Position numbers and translations under genes: made by a program
Shown: positions 23,828-36,625 of the stretch, in pieces
Layout of the letters: the number at the start of each line of letters is the position of its first letter
Position numbering within the stretch: the first letter of the stretch is position 1
NCBI GenBank assembly: GCA_018105865.1
Contig: CM030848.1
Coordinates: 3,042,501-3,106,500, forward strand
Direction: 5' to 3'
DNA length: 64,000 bases
From: Metaphire vulgaris
Taxonomy: Eukaryota; Annelida; Clitellata; Crassiclitellata; Megascolecidae
The notes under the pieces: generated by a model
Seen by the model: the letters and a program-made list of their open reading frames with translations, nothing else
Told to the model about the DNA's origin: nothing
Database searches by the model: none

Positions 23828-24442
23828 GACTATCCGGGTACGCGATTTAGCATAATCTCCGCTGTGGCTTCTATTACCCAGGCACTACACCCAACTAAAT
23901 AACCACACTCCAACTCCAGACCCTGCAAACTAATGATAGGCCACCTCCAAATTCCCCCTCAGGTCCATGAAACTACTGATCCTATCAGGAACCGGAAGGT
24001 GAGTGATACACAATGGTGTCATACGCCTCTTACGGACGCTGCAGCCTGCAACTAATGAGTATATCCTTAGTTGCAGCTAACGGAGGGGAGTATGACATAA
24101 CGGTTATGTTTCCAAGGATACCCGTATCCAATCTTACTGCCCGGGTAATAGGAAGCCGACGCGAACCCGAGATCCCGGGTACTCGCTGACACCCGCTACA
24201 GCTGTGTCGGGTTCTGCTGTCGACGACGACGACGGCACAGATTATTAAGCACTTGATCGGATGTATCAGATGCTGTCAGGTGAAACAGGTAGACTATGCA
24301 CCTGATAGAATTCACCTACAGGTATGCTGTGCGATGACCGCCGCTGCAGGTGATGCAATGATCTGTCTGTTGATATGGAAGCGGTCTACTTCCTGTTTCC
24401 ATATCCACTTGAACGACGTGGAGTTTCGGAAACCGGTTTGAA

Positions 24443-24498
24443 CATTCGGTCATTCATTCGATCATTCATTCGGTCATTCATTCGGTCATTCATTCGGC
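24443..24498 (+). repeat. (CATTCATTCGGT)n minisatellite
   Basis: Four to five 12-bp units. Encodes a short RSFI repeat by chance. Confidence 0.9.
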
Positions 24499-25113
24499 AA
24501 GAGACGAATCCAAAAACAACGCAGTTAATCAATTGGTTCGCAGAACGTTGGACCACTTAATTCTCAAGCCTCATGTGCGCAAATGGAATGAAATATTATG
24601 ACAAGGAAACGTTTTGCATAAAGTAGTTCATCCAAGCTTTCTCAACTGGAGTGGTTCTAAATTCTTCCATTCGTCGTTCCAGATCCGGCGTCTCAGTCGA
24701 TTTGCTTCGAAGCACGCTACAACCTATATACTGCATAATCTTCACGCTGCTTTTCCTTTGTCCGTAAATTTACAGGGATTTTTTGACAACAGGGTTACCA
24801 ATACCTCCCTGCAAATAATTGCAGAAGTTCTGTTAAATGGATTACATTTTCTCTGTAAAAGATAACATGTTGCAGTAGCTGTAAAATATTCTACATGAGT
24901 TGCATGCCTCGCTGGCACAATCAATCGTGCGCCCATTCATATAATCTGACTAAGTCGTTAACCGAAATATGTGGAAATCTCTCATAATATACATCGTGTG
25001 CCTTTAAACGAATTCAAACGTTTTGCGATGTGTCGTTCTGTTACTCTGTGTTATTTGAAACACAATCTTCCAATATTTTTCGGAAGAATTATTGCAAACA
25101 ATCGCTTAGTTCA

Positions 25114-25115
<2 letters not shown>

Positions 25116-25200
<85 letters not shown>

Positions 25201-25201
25201 T
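25116..25201 (+). repeat. (TTA)n microsatellite
   Basis: About 28 perfect units. Confidence 0.97.
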
Positions 25202-25257
25202 CATAGTTAATGCGCGTTAAGACATTCACTAAGTGAAGAATATTAAGTGCCGCACAG

Positions 25258-25340
25258 TATAGCTAAGGGTTAGATTTGAACCCGCTACCCTCAGGTTGCG
25301 TGCCAATGATCCTACCGCTACTGGAACGCGCCCGGCGATG
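25258..25340 (-). mobile_element. tRNA-derived SINE head
   Basis: On the minus strand AGTAGCGGTAGGATC resembles an A box and GGGTTCAAATCTAACCC a B box. No cloverleaf forms. It sits directly after the (TTA)n tract. Confidence 0.45.
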
Positions 25341-25639
25341 AAAGAAAGTGCCGTTTAACAGTCTTTTTGCTGAAGTTCATTTCAAGAATAGCGTTCGCGA
25401 CACACTCCCATTGTCTACACACATATTACAGACCGTAAGCTGAGCTGAAAATCAACTGATTGTCTATATGTAGGGCCTAATTATGCATGGACATAAATGT
25501 TTGCCTGAACACTCAGCATCGATCCAGATTTGTAATTAACGGACCAAGGCTGTTGGTTCCAATGCCATTATTCAACTGCTTCTAAAATTTAAACGGATAT
25601 ACAGTTCGCTAAAAGCGCTCTTCTGCAGTAAAACTTTGG

Positions 25640-25825
25640 GAGCTGTGCGCCCTCTGACCTCCTCTGTGACCGTAGAGCCTGAGGCGCTCCTGAAAAAGGT
25701 CATCGCCAGTTTAAATGAGGGTCACGTCCCTCACCTGGTGTAATTTAATTGACCCGCCAAAAACTGAGGCACAGCTGAAATCTGGGGGACTACAGACCCC
25801 CTGCTCCAACGTAGAACCGCCCCTG
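25640..25825. mobile_element. hAT-like MITE fragment (right end only)
   Basis: Ends GTAGAACCGCCCCTG, the inverse of CAGGGGCGGTTCTAC. The left end could not be placed. Confidence 0.4.
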
Positions 25826-28720
25826 TTCTTCTAACAATTGCTTGGTTCTATTTTAAGCGTTTTTACTCTGAATTCCTTTCAATGTACGGTCTGCGATCTC
25901 TTGGTCGCTTTGATCTTCTGCCTCTGATGTTTTATTCCAGAAAGCGATCCATCGATATTGCCGACGTCAAGTCAGCCAACGGCGTTTGAAGTCTCTTCCG
26001 AACCAAAACGTCTTGCATTAATGTACGAAGCCGGACTGACGAACGCACGGAATGGATCGGTTTATTTATTTATTTCCGGCTTCTTGTTATTAAACACAGA
26101 AGTGTTTCAAAATATATCCGCCGATTTCCAATTGCAATCGATACGCAAGCGCCGGAAAACGAATGACGTCTTTGGTTACAGTAGTATCCACCCTGGTATC
26201 TATTTACAAATTTCCTCCCACAAAATTACGATTTCGGCAGCAGTTGCAATGGTGCATTCATGATTTTGACGTTGAAAAGAAGTGAAAAATAGTGGCTCAC
26301 GAAGGGAGGGTAATACTACGAGTTCATAGCAGAACTCCGGCTGCGAATGCGTTTATTTTGATTTCTCGATGTATCCGTATGGGCGATTGTGAATTCCTGG
26401 AGATAGTGTCATGCAGCAATGGGCACATCAGAGCAATAGGGGGCACTTGCCATCTTTGGAAAATGCAAATACCAATATTTCACATTGAAATTTGGAAACC
26501 TTGCTAAAATATTAACCCTGACCGTTGTGTTAAAATGCGTTTTGCCCCTCCTGAAAACATTTGCGTGGCGTAACCGAGACCATTGTGTTTTGCGCCTCCT
26601 TGAAAAATTGTTGTGGGCGCCCATGCATGCTGCATTTTTTAAAACTTCTGCACAGCATAAGCAACATATGCACTTAGAGAGTGTTTTGCTGTCGGTAAAG
26701 ATTTCAAATAACCAGTAGACAGGTTTGAATTATGTCTCCTGACCCATCTTAGAAGTGTTCAAGACAGTCACCTGTCCCACTCTTCTATCTATCCTATTGA
26801 TTGCGTTCAATTTTGTCGGCGGTCTCAGATTGTCAATTTTATCCGTCAAACATTTCCGTACCATGGCTAGGGATACAAATGACAAATGACGAAGAATCCG
26901 GATATTATTGACATTGTTCAGCAAAAATGACCAAAGATTCGATTCAAGACCTCCTGACGTCAACGATAAATTTCGAACTGACTCTGCGAAGCACAAGTCT
27001 CAATTGTGCACAATTTCACTTGGAAAAAGCAATATCTTCGAGCCACGATGATGTGGCTATAGACCGGCGGAGTGCACGAGAAAATATTGTCGCAACAAAC
27101 TATGGCTTAGTATTCTATTGACCGAAGTATAACTGCAACATAAACCGTTCAGTGCATGCGTGAGCAGCAATATCTAATACGATTTGCCTGAAAATGCCGG
27201 AGTCATCCGAGAAAGCGATTGGACACTGGATAACACAATCTGCAACTGCTTTATTCGTGATCAGCACAATTGGAGAAGAGATTCTGTGATATTTTGGCAG
27301 AAATCATACCTGTCCACATTTTCTCAGAAATTTAACAGCCCGCTAAGTACATTATGCGAAATTCTACTGTAAATCGAACATTTACAGTATACTCTATACG
27401 ATGTCTTACTTTGTTTTCCATCGTCTGGTCTGTAAGTTCTACAGATATATCTAGGCAACACGATGTCCAGGACTTTCCTGTAACTTCGCATGTTATTTTG
27501 CGAATACTCTTCGTAGCGAGTTTTTTCTCTTATCTCGCAATCCATCAGATGCTTTGCGTAATGCGCCGGATAATCTCTTTCCAAGAAACGAATGCTGATA
27601 TTGCGTAATATGTATACCACAGGCAGTATAGAAAGATAATTAATACTGGAGAGTCAACATGGCGTCGATATTTCACGTCCCATGCGTTCAGGCGAAGGCG
27701 TGGTTACGACGCGGTGAATAGGACTCCAAACTATTCGAATGATTTACGAACTCATTTTAACCTGATCTTTACTTTCAATCGGAGTAACGAAGTCACCAGC
27801 CGAGACCACACACATCGTCTACTATCAATGGACTCAATTTCGGGAGGAAATCATTCATCGAAATTGCGTAGGAACCCCCGCGGAGAGAAAGTGGCGAGCC
27901 CATTGGCTAAGGCCGAATTAACTAAGACAGATCACACTAATTAGAAGTGGAACTCGTGAGGTCCTATGCGGAACACATGCGTTTTCCTCTTGTGCATTCT
28001 GCATATTTGATGCGTGATATTGGACGAAACTCGTGTCTGATTGTAAATCCGTGGTCATTTCTAATGCGTGGCTGAATGAGTAAATCCTTCTTGTCACGTA
28101 TCATGTCTGACATTCCTTCTAGTTCTTCTATTTAGGGTACGGTGAAGGATTTTGGTCGGAAGAATTTCGCATTTCGCAACGTTGAAATGGACTTCACCCA
28201 GAGCAATGCTTTTTAGCACTCACCATTTGATTCAACTACTTTACTAGAGTTCCTTCGAAGGAGTCTCAATAAAATATACATTTCGAAACCATCAATCATG
28301 TACGTTGTTGACATCATCTAAAGCGCTATATAAGAGTTTCCATAGCGCCTATAGTAGGACCATTGTGTTTACGTGTGATTTGATTGGCTGAGAAACGAAT
28401 GAATCAGAAATTGATGGATCACCTTAGACGTCGATCGATTTGTTGATAGAGCCGTCTTCTTGTTTCGCGGTTATTTGCGTACGAAATGGGCGCCAGGACA
28501 GTGTTCGAGTGGTCTGAGACATGATCCGTCAACACAGCACATGACACTGCGAGCAGACAGTTGAAAGAACTTCGGTACTGTTCCGTAAATATAGATTGCC
28601 CATTGCGCATATATCCTGCGTATATTCTATTAAAAGCATCCGCACCTGAATTAGAGACTGGGCTCCAGATATTCGACCAGCGGCTGATGCATATTTGATA
28701 AATGAACTAGCTTTTTGCTG
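25826..28720. other. Unassigned non-coding DNA, 2.9 kb
   Basis: The largest stretch without a recognised feature. Several ORFs of 60-100 codons occur on both strands, but none shows a family motif, a consistent frame or paired splice signals. GCGCTATATAAGAGT near 28322 may be a LINE-tail relic. Confidence 0.35.
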
Positions 28721-28962
28721 CTCTCTCTCTCTCTCTCTCCGTCCGTATGATGTACGATGGCTGCTGCTGCTGTTGCTGGTGATGATAAATGATTGCTACG
28801 TTTATTACTACTATTAGTACTGCTACTATTGCTATTGCGAATTGCAGACGCATGCAATGTTCGATTAGCCCCAATGGTCAATAACGTTTTATAAGCGTCT
28901 GACATTCCATTGGAAGTATGGATCAATTTCAGCTCCCGCCGGCCACGCGCTTCTGATGATGA

Positions 28963-28965
<3 letters not shown>

Positions 28966-29029
<64 letters not shown>

Positions 29030-29124
29030 GCCTAATAACTATACAAGACCAATCTAGGATCCTTATGATCGTTCCTGTGAGAATACCACTACCAGCGATT
29101 CTAAAGGTATTAATAGGAATCGTG

Positions 29125-29176
<52 letters not shown>
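28966..29176. repeat. Two (TA)n microsatellites
   Basis: 28966-29026 and about 29127-29177, separated by 100 bp of complex sequence. The second is the target of the mariner insertion. Confidence 0.95.
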
Positions 29177-29177
<1 letters not shown>

Positions 29178-29180
<3 letters not shown>

Positions 29181-29976
29181 GGTGATCACGAAAATCGGGA
29201 CCCCCTAGATTAATGAGCATAACTTAACTACCTCTCGACCAATCATGCTGAAATTTTAATTATATTAGGCCTAGGAGGCAGTCTCGATCCTCAAAAAATA
29301 TTTCGCCTCTACGCTGCAGCTGGTACAAGAAAGAAGGACATCACTGGCGCTTGTCTTCTGCGTGCTCGTCCGACTTTCACTAAGTCCTTAATTGTATCAG
29401 TTGGTGTTTCAGCACTCGGTCGTACAGCTATTCACTTCTTCGAGCCGGGGGTGAAAGTTAACGGACAGTATTACAGAGACGTTCTACTGATGCAGGGACT
29501 GCTGCCGGACACCCGAACTTTCTCAGATTATTACACATTCCAACAGGACGGCGCACCGGCACACAGAGCTCGAGAGACAGTTGAACTGTTAGGTAACGAA
29601 ACGCCGGACTTCATTCCGCCTACTCTCTGGCCACCCAACAGCCCGGATTTGAATCCGGTGGATTATAACATTTGGAGTGTTATGCAGGAACGCGTTCACC
29701 GAACGAAAGTCCGTGATATTGAGGACCTGTGACAACGCATCATGCAAGTGTGGGACGAGATTGATCAAGGCATCATTGATGCGTCATTCAAGCAATTGCG
29801 TAGGCGTCTTCGTGCGTGTAGTTCAGCAAATGGCGGACCGTTTGAACGCAAACTATGAGTGGAATATCATTAGAACTATCTAAAGTACACGTACTACAAC
29901 TTTGTTGAATATTAGTTGACTTTTCGTTGAGTTATATTCATTAATCTAGGGGGTCCCGATTTTCGTGATCACCGTG
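29178..29976 (+). mobile_element. Tc1/mariner element, internally deleted
   Basis: CACGGTGATCACGAAAATCG at the left and its exact inverse at the right form perfect inverted repeats of about 39 bp, ending TCTAGGGGGTCCCG inside. Flanked by TA on both sides (29176-29177 and 29977-29978). At 799 bp it is shorter than the usual 1.3 kb; the N-terminal half of the transposase is missing. It landed in (TA)n DNA at the 5' edge of the Helitron that follows. Confidence 0.95.
29390..29865 (+). pseudogene. Mariner transposase, C-terminal half with in-frame stop
   Basis: The frame reads GRTAIHFFEPGVKVNGQYY, then FQQDGAPAHRARETVELL, LWPPNSPDLNPVDYNIW and VMQERV. The second catalytic Asp (QQDG) and the third (PVDY) are separated by 37 residues by my count, which fits the DD37D (maT-like) group. 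A TGA at 29730-29732 interrupts the frame after DIEDL, and the same frame continues with QRIMQVWDEIDQGIIDASF to RRRLRAC. The DNA-binding domain and first catalytic Asp are absent, so it cannot be active. Confidence 0.9.
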
Positions 29977-29984
29977 TATATATA

Positions 29985-30949
29985 TATAATTCTCTATGTA
30001 AGGTAAGTTTGTCAGTCACGATACACGGCAGATGTTGGAAGACGACGTTGCCATTGACAACCAAATTGTTTAATTAATCGACTGAGCGTTTGACGAAGCG
30101 TCTTCAATGCGGTTTAGCGAATCGTTCTGATTGAATGCACGTTGTACGGCACCACTAGGGGCGCGTTACACCGTGTGGCGCTGTAGGCCCTACAGGGGAC
30201 GCAGTCCCCCATGTCGAGCCATAGCCTGTAGACCCTACTGGAAGGGGCGCAGCCTCCCGTCGTAAACAAAGCACCAACCGACGTGAGGGTCGTATAGGCC
30301 CTACTGGGGCGCAGACTCCCGTTGGAGACCAAGCCCTAAAGAAAGGCCGTAGGCCCCACTGAGGGGCGCAGCCCCACGTGTGTGGCGGACTGTGGCCGCA
30401 GGTCCTGCTGGGGCGCAGCCATCATGTGAGGCCGCACAGCCTCCCGTAGGGCGCAGCCCCACATGTGGGACCGCAGGTCCTACTGGGGGCGCAGCCCCTT
30501 GTGAGGCCGAAGGCCTTACTGGGGGCGCAGCCTCCCGTGGAAGACCTAGCCCCAGCCCCAGCCCCCGTGGAGGCTTTATCCTACACTGGAGGCACAGCCC
30601 CTCGGGGAGAAAATTCCCAGCCCTCCGTGGGAGACAAAGCCCCTTTGGGTCCGAAAGCGCAAAAGGAGCCGTATGCTTAAAAGAGACCGTAGGTAACACT
30701 GGAGGGCGCATCACCCATGCGAGACCAAATCCAAATGGAATCGTAGGCCGTTATGGTGTGCAGTCCCCGTGGTAAGGAGGGGGCAAGACCACCTAGTGAG
30801 CACATAGGAAAAATTTTAAATGATAACCTACGCATTCACATTACATTTTCAGATTTTAAAAATTGTTACATATAATAATACGAACATTAGCAAATAATCT
30901 GGGAAGGAGATAGCCACTCCGCCGTCATTTTTGACGGGTTAACAGCTAG
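29985..30949 (+). mobile_element. Non-autonomous Helitron with internal GC-rich minisatellite
   Basis: The 5' part (ATATAATTCTCTATG ... then a GTTGCCATTGACAACC block) matches the start of the Helitron at 37820. The 3' end is CCGTCATTTTTGACGGG (30921-30938), a hairpin, then CTAG at 30946-30949 followed by T, the canonical Helitron end. The exact 5' TC is lost in TA-repeat DNA where the mariner inserted. No Rep/helicase coding sequence. Confidence 0.75.
30140..30780 (+). repeat. GC-rich degenerate minisatellite inside the Helitron
   Basis: Repeated GGGGCGCAGCCCC and YACTGGGG..CGCAG units spaced 36-62 bp apart, with CCGTAGGCC links. The P/G/A-rich ORFs on both strands in this block are artefacts. 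Confidence 0.8.
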
Positions 30950-31222
30950 TAATTATATAATTAGACTTAATGTAAAGTCCTGTGGCAGTTACTGAATTAA
31001 GCATTTATGACATTGTATAGGTCTACTGAAAAGTTTTGTTATTCGTAGATGCAGAGACAATAAGACAAGGAGTGGAAATACAAGCGGAAACCTATACTAG
31101 AGAACAAGAGAGCAAAGAATGAGATTACACAGCAAGACTGTGTCAATGTGAATCAATGGCCGAGTGAAACATATTGATTCTCACATATGGCAGATCCTAC
31201 TGAGCCACTCTGACTTTGTTGC

Positions 31223-31225
<3 letters not shown>

Positions 31226-31286
<61 letters not shown>

Positions 31287-31341
31287 TTCTATTATTACTA
31301 TCATTATTTTCTATTATTACTATTATTATTATTATTATTAT
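31226..31341 (+). repeat. (TTA)n microsatellite
   Basis: Perfect run then interrupted TATTACTATT units. Confidence 0.95.
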
Positions 31342-34300
31342 ATTGATAATAGTATTCGTGTTATGACCACAGCGTAATAGACTGCCAATTAATTCACTTA
31401 CTGTAAATACGCAAAAGATTCTGCCATCGCTGCTCGTTGTCAATTTAACCTGACAAATACCGTTTGAATACGTAATTAGTAATTACCGATAGGCGCTACG
31501 CTTAACAAGATATAACCACATTTACTTAACAGCATTACTATTTAGCATTTCACTAAATTACATGAAATATAAAATATCACATCGCCGTCTTGAAGGTAGA
31601 AAATGGCGACATGAGATCGTTTTAGTATCGTTGATAGCAGAAGATGAAAATGGTTCATTTTGAACTGAAATTGTAAGCATAAAGAAAGAAAGTAAATCAC
31701 CGGCTTTTTAATTCTGTTTGATAGAAACCTAGAGATGACACATTTAGGCTACTCGCCGTTGTTCGTAATATGAGAGTGCATAGAAATAATACTGATAGAA
31801 ACATAAAGTAAGCGTAATTTCTGGGCATTTGTGAACATCAGATGGCACGGCGCAATTAGGCCGCAGCATTTATCAAGCTACTAGCGTAAAGGTGGCCAGA
31901 ACCTTATATGTTGTTACTATTTGACACAACCGCCAGGTAGTAGTTGGTGGTGGTGGTGGTAGTAGTAGTAGTTGTAGCGTCTAATTATTGCGTGACAGTC
32001 TGATAGTCTGACCCGTGTAGCAGACTGGTCGACGCGTACCTGTGGTCGGCGTAATTGCTTGGTCTCAGCTGAAAACAAAGCAACGCTGGCTTTTCCTAAA
32101 CGAAATAATGAAGCAGCAAACATTATGGGAAATTTCGACCGTCATCGTGTTACGAAGATTCACACCTGCCTGCACGCAAGATACTAAAAGAAAATGGCGT
32201 CGCTACACCAAAATGCAGATTGGTTCGCAAACGATCGGTAGGCGGCGGACATGCGCGGAATCTCAAGATTCCTGGTGAATAGTTTCAGTCGTTGGGCGCC
32301 ATTAACACACATTAGACGAGTGCAAACTAATGTATCTGAAACGCTCTAAGATAATTTCTAAGCGCCATTCTCAGTGCACGTCGCTGCCTCAACGACAGGT
32401 CGGCGAAATGTAGTCAAATTCCCGGAAACTCGAATCGTAAAAACTGTCCCTCTGAGTGTCTACCGACCGCTAGGGGGCGGAGAACCCCCGGGGGCCGACC
32501 ATACAAAATCAATCAATCAATCGCAATTATGATGGCAACAACGCTTCAAAGAGTTTATTTAAAAGCAACAGCTAATTCTGTCTCGAAGATTTCGAAGGAT
32601 TCCTCCACAACAGCCAACGTGATGCAGATGATTTAATCTTGGCGTTAAATGGGTTACATTTAGGTCTACTCTAGTCTCTACAAGTGTAATCTATAGAAGC
32701 ATCTAATATTCCTTATTTTCAGACCAATTTATATTATTTAAAACTTTTGACTCGACCAACTCTTACGCTAATCCTTGTGGGTCTTAAGTTAAGATTTTCT
32801 AACTACGTTAGGCGAGAGAGACAAAATACTAAAGATTATCCTAACCTAAATCTTTTTACTTGTTTATAGAGCCTTGAGAGATTTATCAATCCTCGACAGA
32901 CAGGTTGACTCTGACCAAAGCGTACGCTGCAAGCAACTGAGCCACCGACGCCACTCTTCCGGAAGTACTATAAATATTATTAAGTATGTTCGGATAAAAA
33001 TTTTATAAGCAAAAAAAGGTCGTCACCCGAATTTAGGGGCGCAAATTTGAAATCTTACCCCGGCGCCGAATACTCAAGCTACGGCTCTGTGCAAAGCCAT
33101 CGCCTAAGAAGAAGTTCGACAGTCGAAAACCGAACAGAGCGTTGAGTGAATATGCTTGTTGCTTATATCAATAACTATACTTTTGACAATGTAATAATTC
33201 TCAATATCTCTATCTGTGATTTTATGTTCTGCTCCAAGTTAACCCGTGTAGCAGGCTGGGTGGGAGACATATTGAGTGGGAGAGAGAGAGAGAGAGAGAG
33301 AGAAAGTAAACGAACCACTCCTAGTCGGTGTCCGGCTGTGACCGCGTACAGGGCGATTACTGATGCTACACTACAGTACAGCCTTGAATTTTTAATGTCA
33401 TATGATATCAATATAAAATGCTGCAAAGTAGTCACAATTTGAAAGTTTTGCTAAAAGAAATCTACATTTAATTTAACGTCTGCTTAGTGTGTATTCAACG
33501 ATCATGTAACCTACTGCAAGATTAATCTACTTAAAATACATTAATCAAAAACCATTGGTACCATGCATTGTCATTCAAGCATCACTACTACAGAATAATT
33601 CACGAAGAACTTGAACAATTTTAAAGTACAAGATTTCCATATGCAGATACATACTTGACTGACAATACTTAAAATGACATTTACGTTATGTTTTTGTTTA
33701 CCATGCAACTCACGAATTTCGAATAATCTCCGCGTTGAGATCTCCCCGTTGATCTGCGCATATAGCCTACTTGTAAAGACTAATGCAGGTCACGTCTGAG
33801 TCGAGAGTCTTAGCATGTAACACACTCCTAAGGCCTTAATTTACAATCTTGCAGTACTTTGTCAATATATCGACCACGAACCACTCGTTTATGGATTTCG
33901 CCCTCCTCACATTTACATTCGGAATGTACTTCTGTCGTCTTCTGAACATCACAGACTTTACATGTGGACTGCTTCTGATGAAATTACGTAGTTCGCACAA
34001 TCGCTGGAGGGAATCCGTGATTATCCGAGTACATTACAGTTTCGTTCGTAAGAGGGTCTCTGGAAGAGACGTGATTGGTAAATAGTTATATTACATATCT
34101 GATATGTGTAGCGAAATTTTGGGCGGAATTTAGCATTTGTTAGCGTTTTGAGTTATTTCGAACCAAGATTCTGAAATTCCCCTCCCGGCTTCTCTGCGAA
34201 CAACTGACTGTTTATGTTTACAGCTCCCTTAGATCCAGAGCAAACCTTCTGTTTTTGACTGCAATCTCCGTAAATCGGAACCGGTCAACATAGAACTTTG

Positions 34301-34416
34301 CAATTGCAACTGATATTCTACAACCTGCACTATATACTGCATCATAATTCAGCAATCAATAATAGACTGTTATTGTCAGTTATTCATTCGCTGTGTAGTG
34401 TATTTTACAAAATTTA
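31342..34416. other. Unassigned non-coding DNA, 3 kb
   Basis: Contains a decayed hAT end near 33050-33095 (CACAGAGCCGTAGC on the minus strand, same tip family as 52530), a (GA)n run at 33281-33302, and a minus-strand TGGCTCAGTTGC near 32935 that resembles a pol III A box without a good B box. No gene recognised. Confidence 0.35.
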
Positions 34417-34424
34417 ATTTCTTG

Positions 34425-34882
34425 CATGGGTGTAAAAACGTTAGAAAAGTAATAAAAACGTAAAAAACGTTAAAGAAACGTTTAAAGCAGGTTAGAAAAC
34501 TTTGAATAAAAAACGCTACCGACGTTTATCTCAGCGAGATTAGGGAATGTTCCTTATCCACCCCACGGAGAATAAACAATCAAGTCACACTATGCTAAAC
34601 GACTGCGAAATGAAATAAACAGCAATAATACTGGCACAAATTGCTTACTCTATGTTGTAAGTAAGTAAAGCTGCATGACCTGCTAATAAGCAACCGACTA
34701 TACTCCGTAGCTAAACAGCAGAAAGCTTAATTAATTAGATCGTTTTAGCTGATTTAAGAAAATCTGTGTTTTTCTTTTGCCAACATTTTTATAATAAAAT
34801 ATCGTAGGCAACAACAAAAAACGTCTAAAAACGTAAAAACGTGAGGACAATAAAAAACTAAAAAACCTTTATTACATCTATG
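34425..34882. mobile_element. hAT-like MITE rich in AAACGT motifs
   Basis: CATGGGTGTAAAAACGT left, and an inverse TTTATTACATCTATG right; flanks ATTTCTTG and CTTTCTTG match 7 of 8. Body with many AAAAACGT repeats, non-coding. Confidence 0.65.
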
Positions 34883-34899
34883 CTTTCTTGTGCACGTGG

Positions 34900-35385
34900 C
34901 CACGGAACCGTCTGAAGTCAGCAATATGGCCCGCGGGTGAAAATCTTTGGAGACCCTGCATTAAATAATTACATAGTGGCGCTTTAAATGTGTTTTTTCA
35001 AAGTCAATTTTAACGTGTACGCTGACGCTGAATGTTTAACACACAGATTTAGCACCAACTGGAGTTTAGTACAACGTATTGAATTTAACAAGTAGGCCTA
35101 ATTCAAATTTATCTTGCGATGAAATTAATATTTAATTTCATAGAAATTAAGTGAAATCTTTTTTAGCGTTAAAGTATTTGTATTAGGCCACAAATCAGGA
35201 GTTCGACGCAATTACGCTCTGTAGGCTATACGCCACTTCTTTGTAGTCTAGAGTAATAGTCGTAAATATTAATTCTACGTCAACATAACAGCTAACTCCG
35301 CTGCAGCCGGTGGTTAACTCGGACGAGAAAGGAGGAGCCAGATGCCCATCGTCTTTTGACGGACGAGTCTTTAAATAGACACAGC
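34900..35385. other. Spacer with a hAT terminal relic
   Basis: TGGCCCGCGGGTGAAAATCT...GGAGACCCTG at 34927-34958 resembles the end of a hAT element (inverse of CAGGGTCTCC). The rest is unassigned. Confidence 0.35.
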
Positions 35386-35411
35386 GACTACTACTACTAC
35401 TACTACTACTG

Positions 35412-35466
<55 letters not shown>
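35386..35466 (+). repeat. (CTA)n microsatellite
   Basis: About 26 units, one CTG variant, ending in CAGCAGCAG. Confidence 0.95.
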
Positions 35467-36181
35467 AGCAGCAGCAGAACAGCGTACTAAATAACAATGA
35501 TGAATTCTAATTATAATTTGTAAGCATCTCATTTTTATTACCAGACAAGTGTGACATGATGCTCTTCGTTGGTTGCATTCGCTAGAGGGAGAGGATCTTA
35601 GTAGTTAACCAGCATGGACTGCAAATATTTAGTTCTAACTCGCAAATATCAGGCCAACAGCTCGATCACTCAAAATTCAAAATGAAGCCTACGTTGCTAC
35701 TAGACAGTTGATTTGGATTTGCGACCCTGGAAATCTTAAAGTTTGTGGTTCAATTAGATAGTGTTCACACTCCACAAGGTATAAACGGGCATACACACGT
35801 TTATTGGCTGCCGTTTGTAAAGACAGATTTCAATAATCTGTAGCAGCATTCTCGTTATTTACAACTGAGTTAATTATTGTGTGAGCACAGTTGCCTTGCA
35901 TTAACCTATATTGCTTAAGTAGTAACGTACTCAATACATTACTACTTAAGCACTCAATAACGTACTCAATATCTTAAAACTTATTTATTTCCTCCTTAAG
36001 TCGTGGTATAGTCCTGACTGATTTCTGGTCTTTGACCTGGACCGAACCGACCCTCCTCAGCTACAGTCTGCTCTGCCGATGAGCACTGCGGTTTGTGGTC
36101 TGAGGTGTTCCCGATGAACACCTATGTGTTTGAAACGGACGATAAAATTAAATTTAAATTTAAACTTTCAATTCGAGTGAT
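35467..36181. other. Unassigned non-coding DNA
   Basis: No gene or repeat family recognised. Confidence 0.3.
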
Positions 36182-36292
36182 TGAATTGCATGCAGTAAAT
36201 TATCCACGTGGTGAATTGCATACAGTAAACGAATCTTATTCCCGTGGTGAATTGCATAGGCCCTACAGTAAATTAATCTTATTCACGTGGTC
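36182..36292 (+). repeat. Three-copy tandem repeat
   Basis: Units begin GAATTGCATRCAGTAAA and end CACGTGGT or CCCGTGGT; the unit grows from about 30 to 45 bp through small insertions. Confidence 0.8.
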
Positions 36293-36540
36293 CTTGACGC
36301 GATCATGTCAATATGAACTTTGAGTACCATCGATCAGTATACTAAAGTAAACAAGACTGGTCGAGGAAGAGATAGAAATGTCAGCGTAGAATCTCACGCT
36401 AGCAAACATAGTAAGAGCGAAATTTAGACTTTAACAGTAAACACCGGAGGATATTGTCGCATTCAGAGCAGAAGCCGTATAAACTGATTCCGCTTACAGA
36501 AAAGACGACTGCTGGACTTTTTTAAAGCTGGTTTTAAGCT

Positions 36541-36625
36541 GAAAATACTGGTTAGACGTCATAATTAATTAATAATGGTATACTAACTAGTATTGCAATT
36601 TCGTACTATTCACAGAATAAACATA
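36541..36625 (+). repeat. Partial duplicate of the Mab-21 gene 5' flank
   Basis: AATACTGGTTAGACGTCATA, then AATTAATTAATAATGGTA and ACTATTCACAGAATAA correspond in order to 39478-39566 just before the Mab-21 start codon. The match stops at the coding sequence. Confidence 0.6.

Noticed and set aside
30301..30775. P/G/A-rich ORFs of about 130 codons on both strands
   Set aside because: They come from a GC-rich minisatellite inside a Helitron and overlap in several frames.
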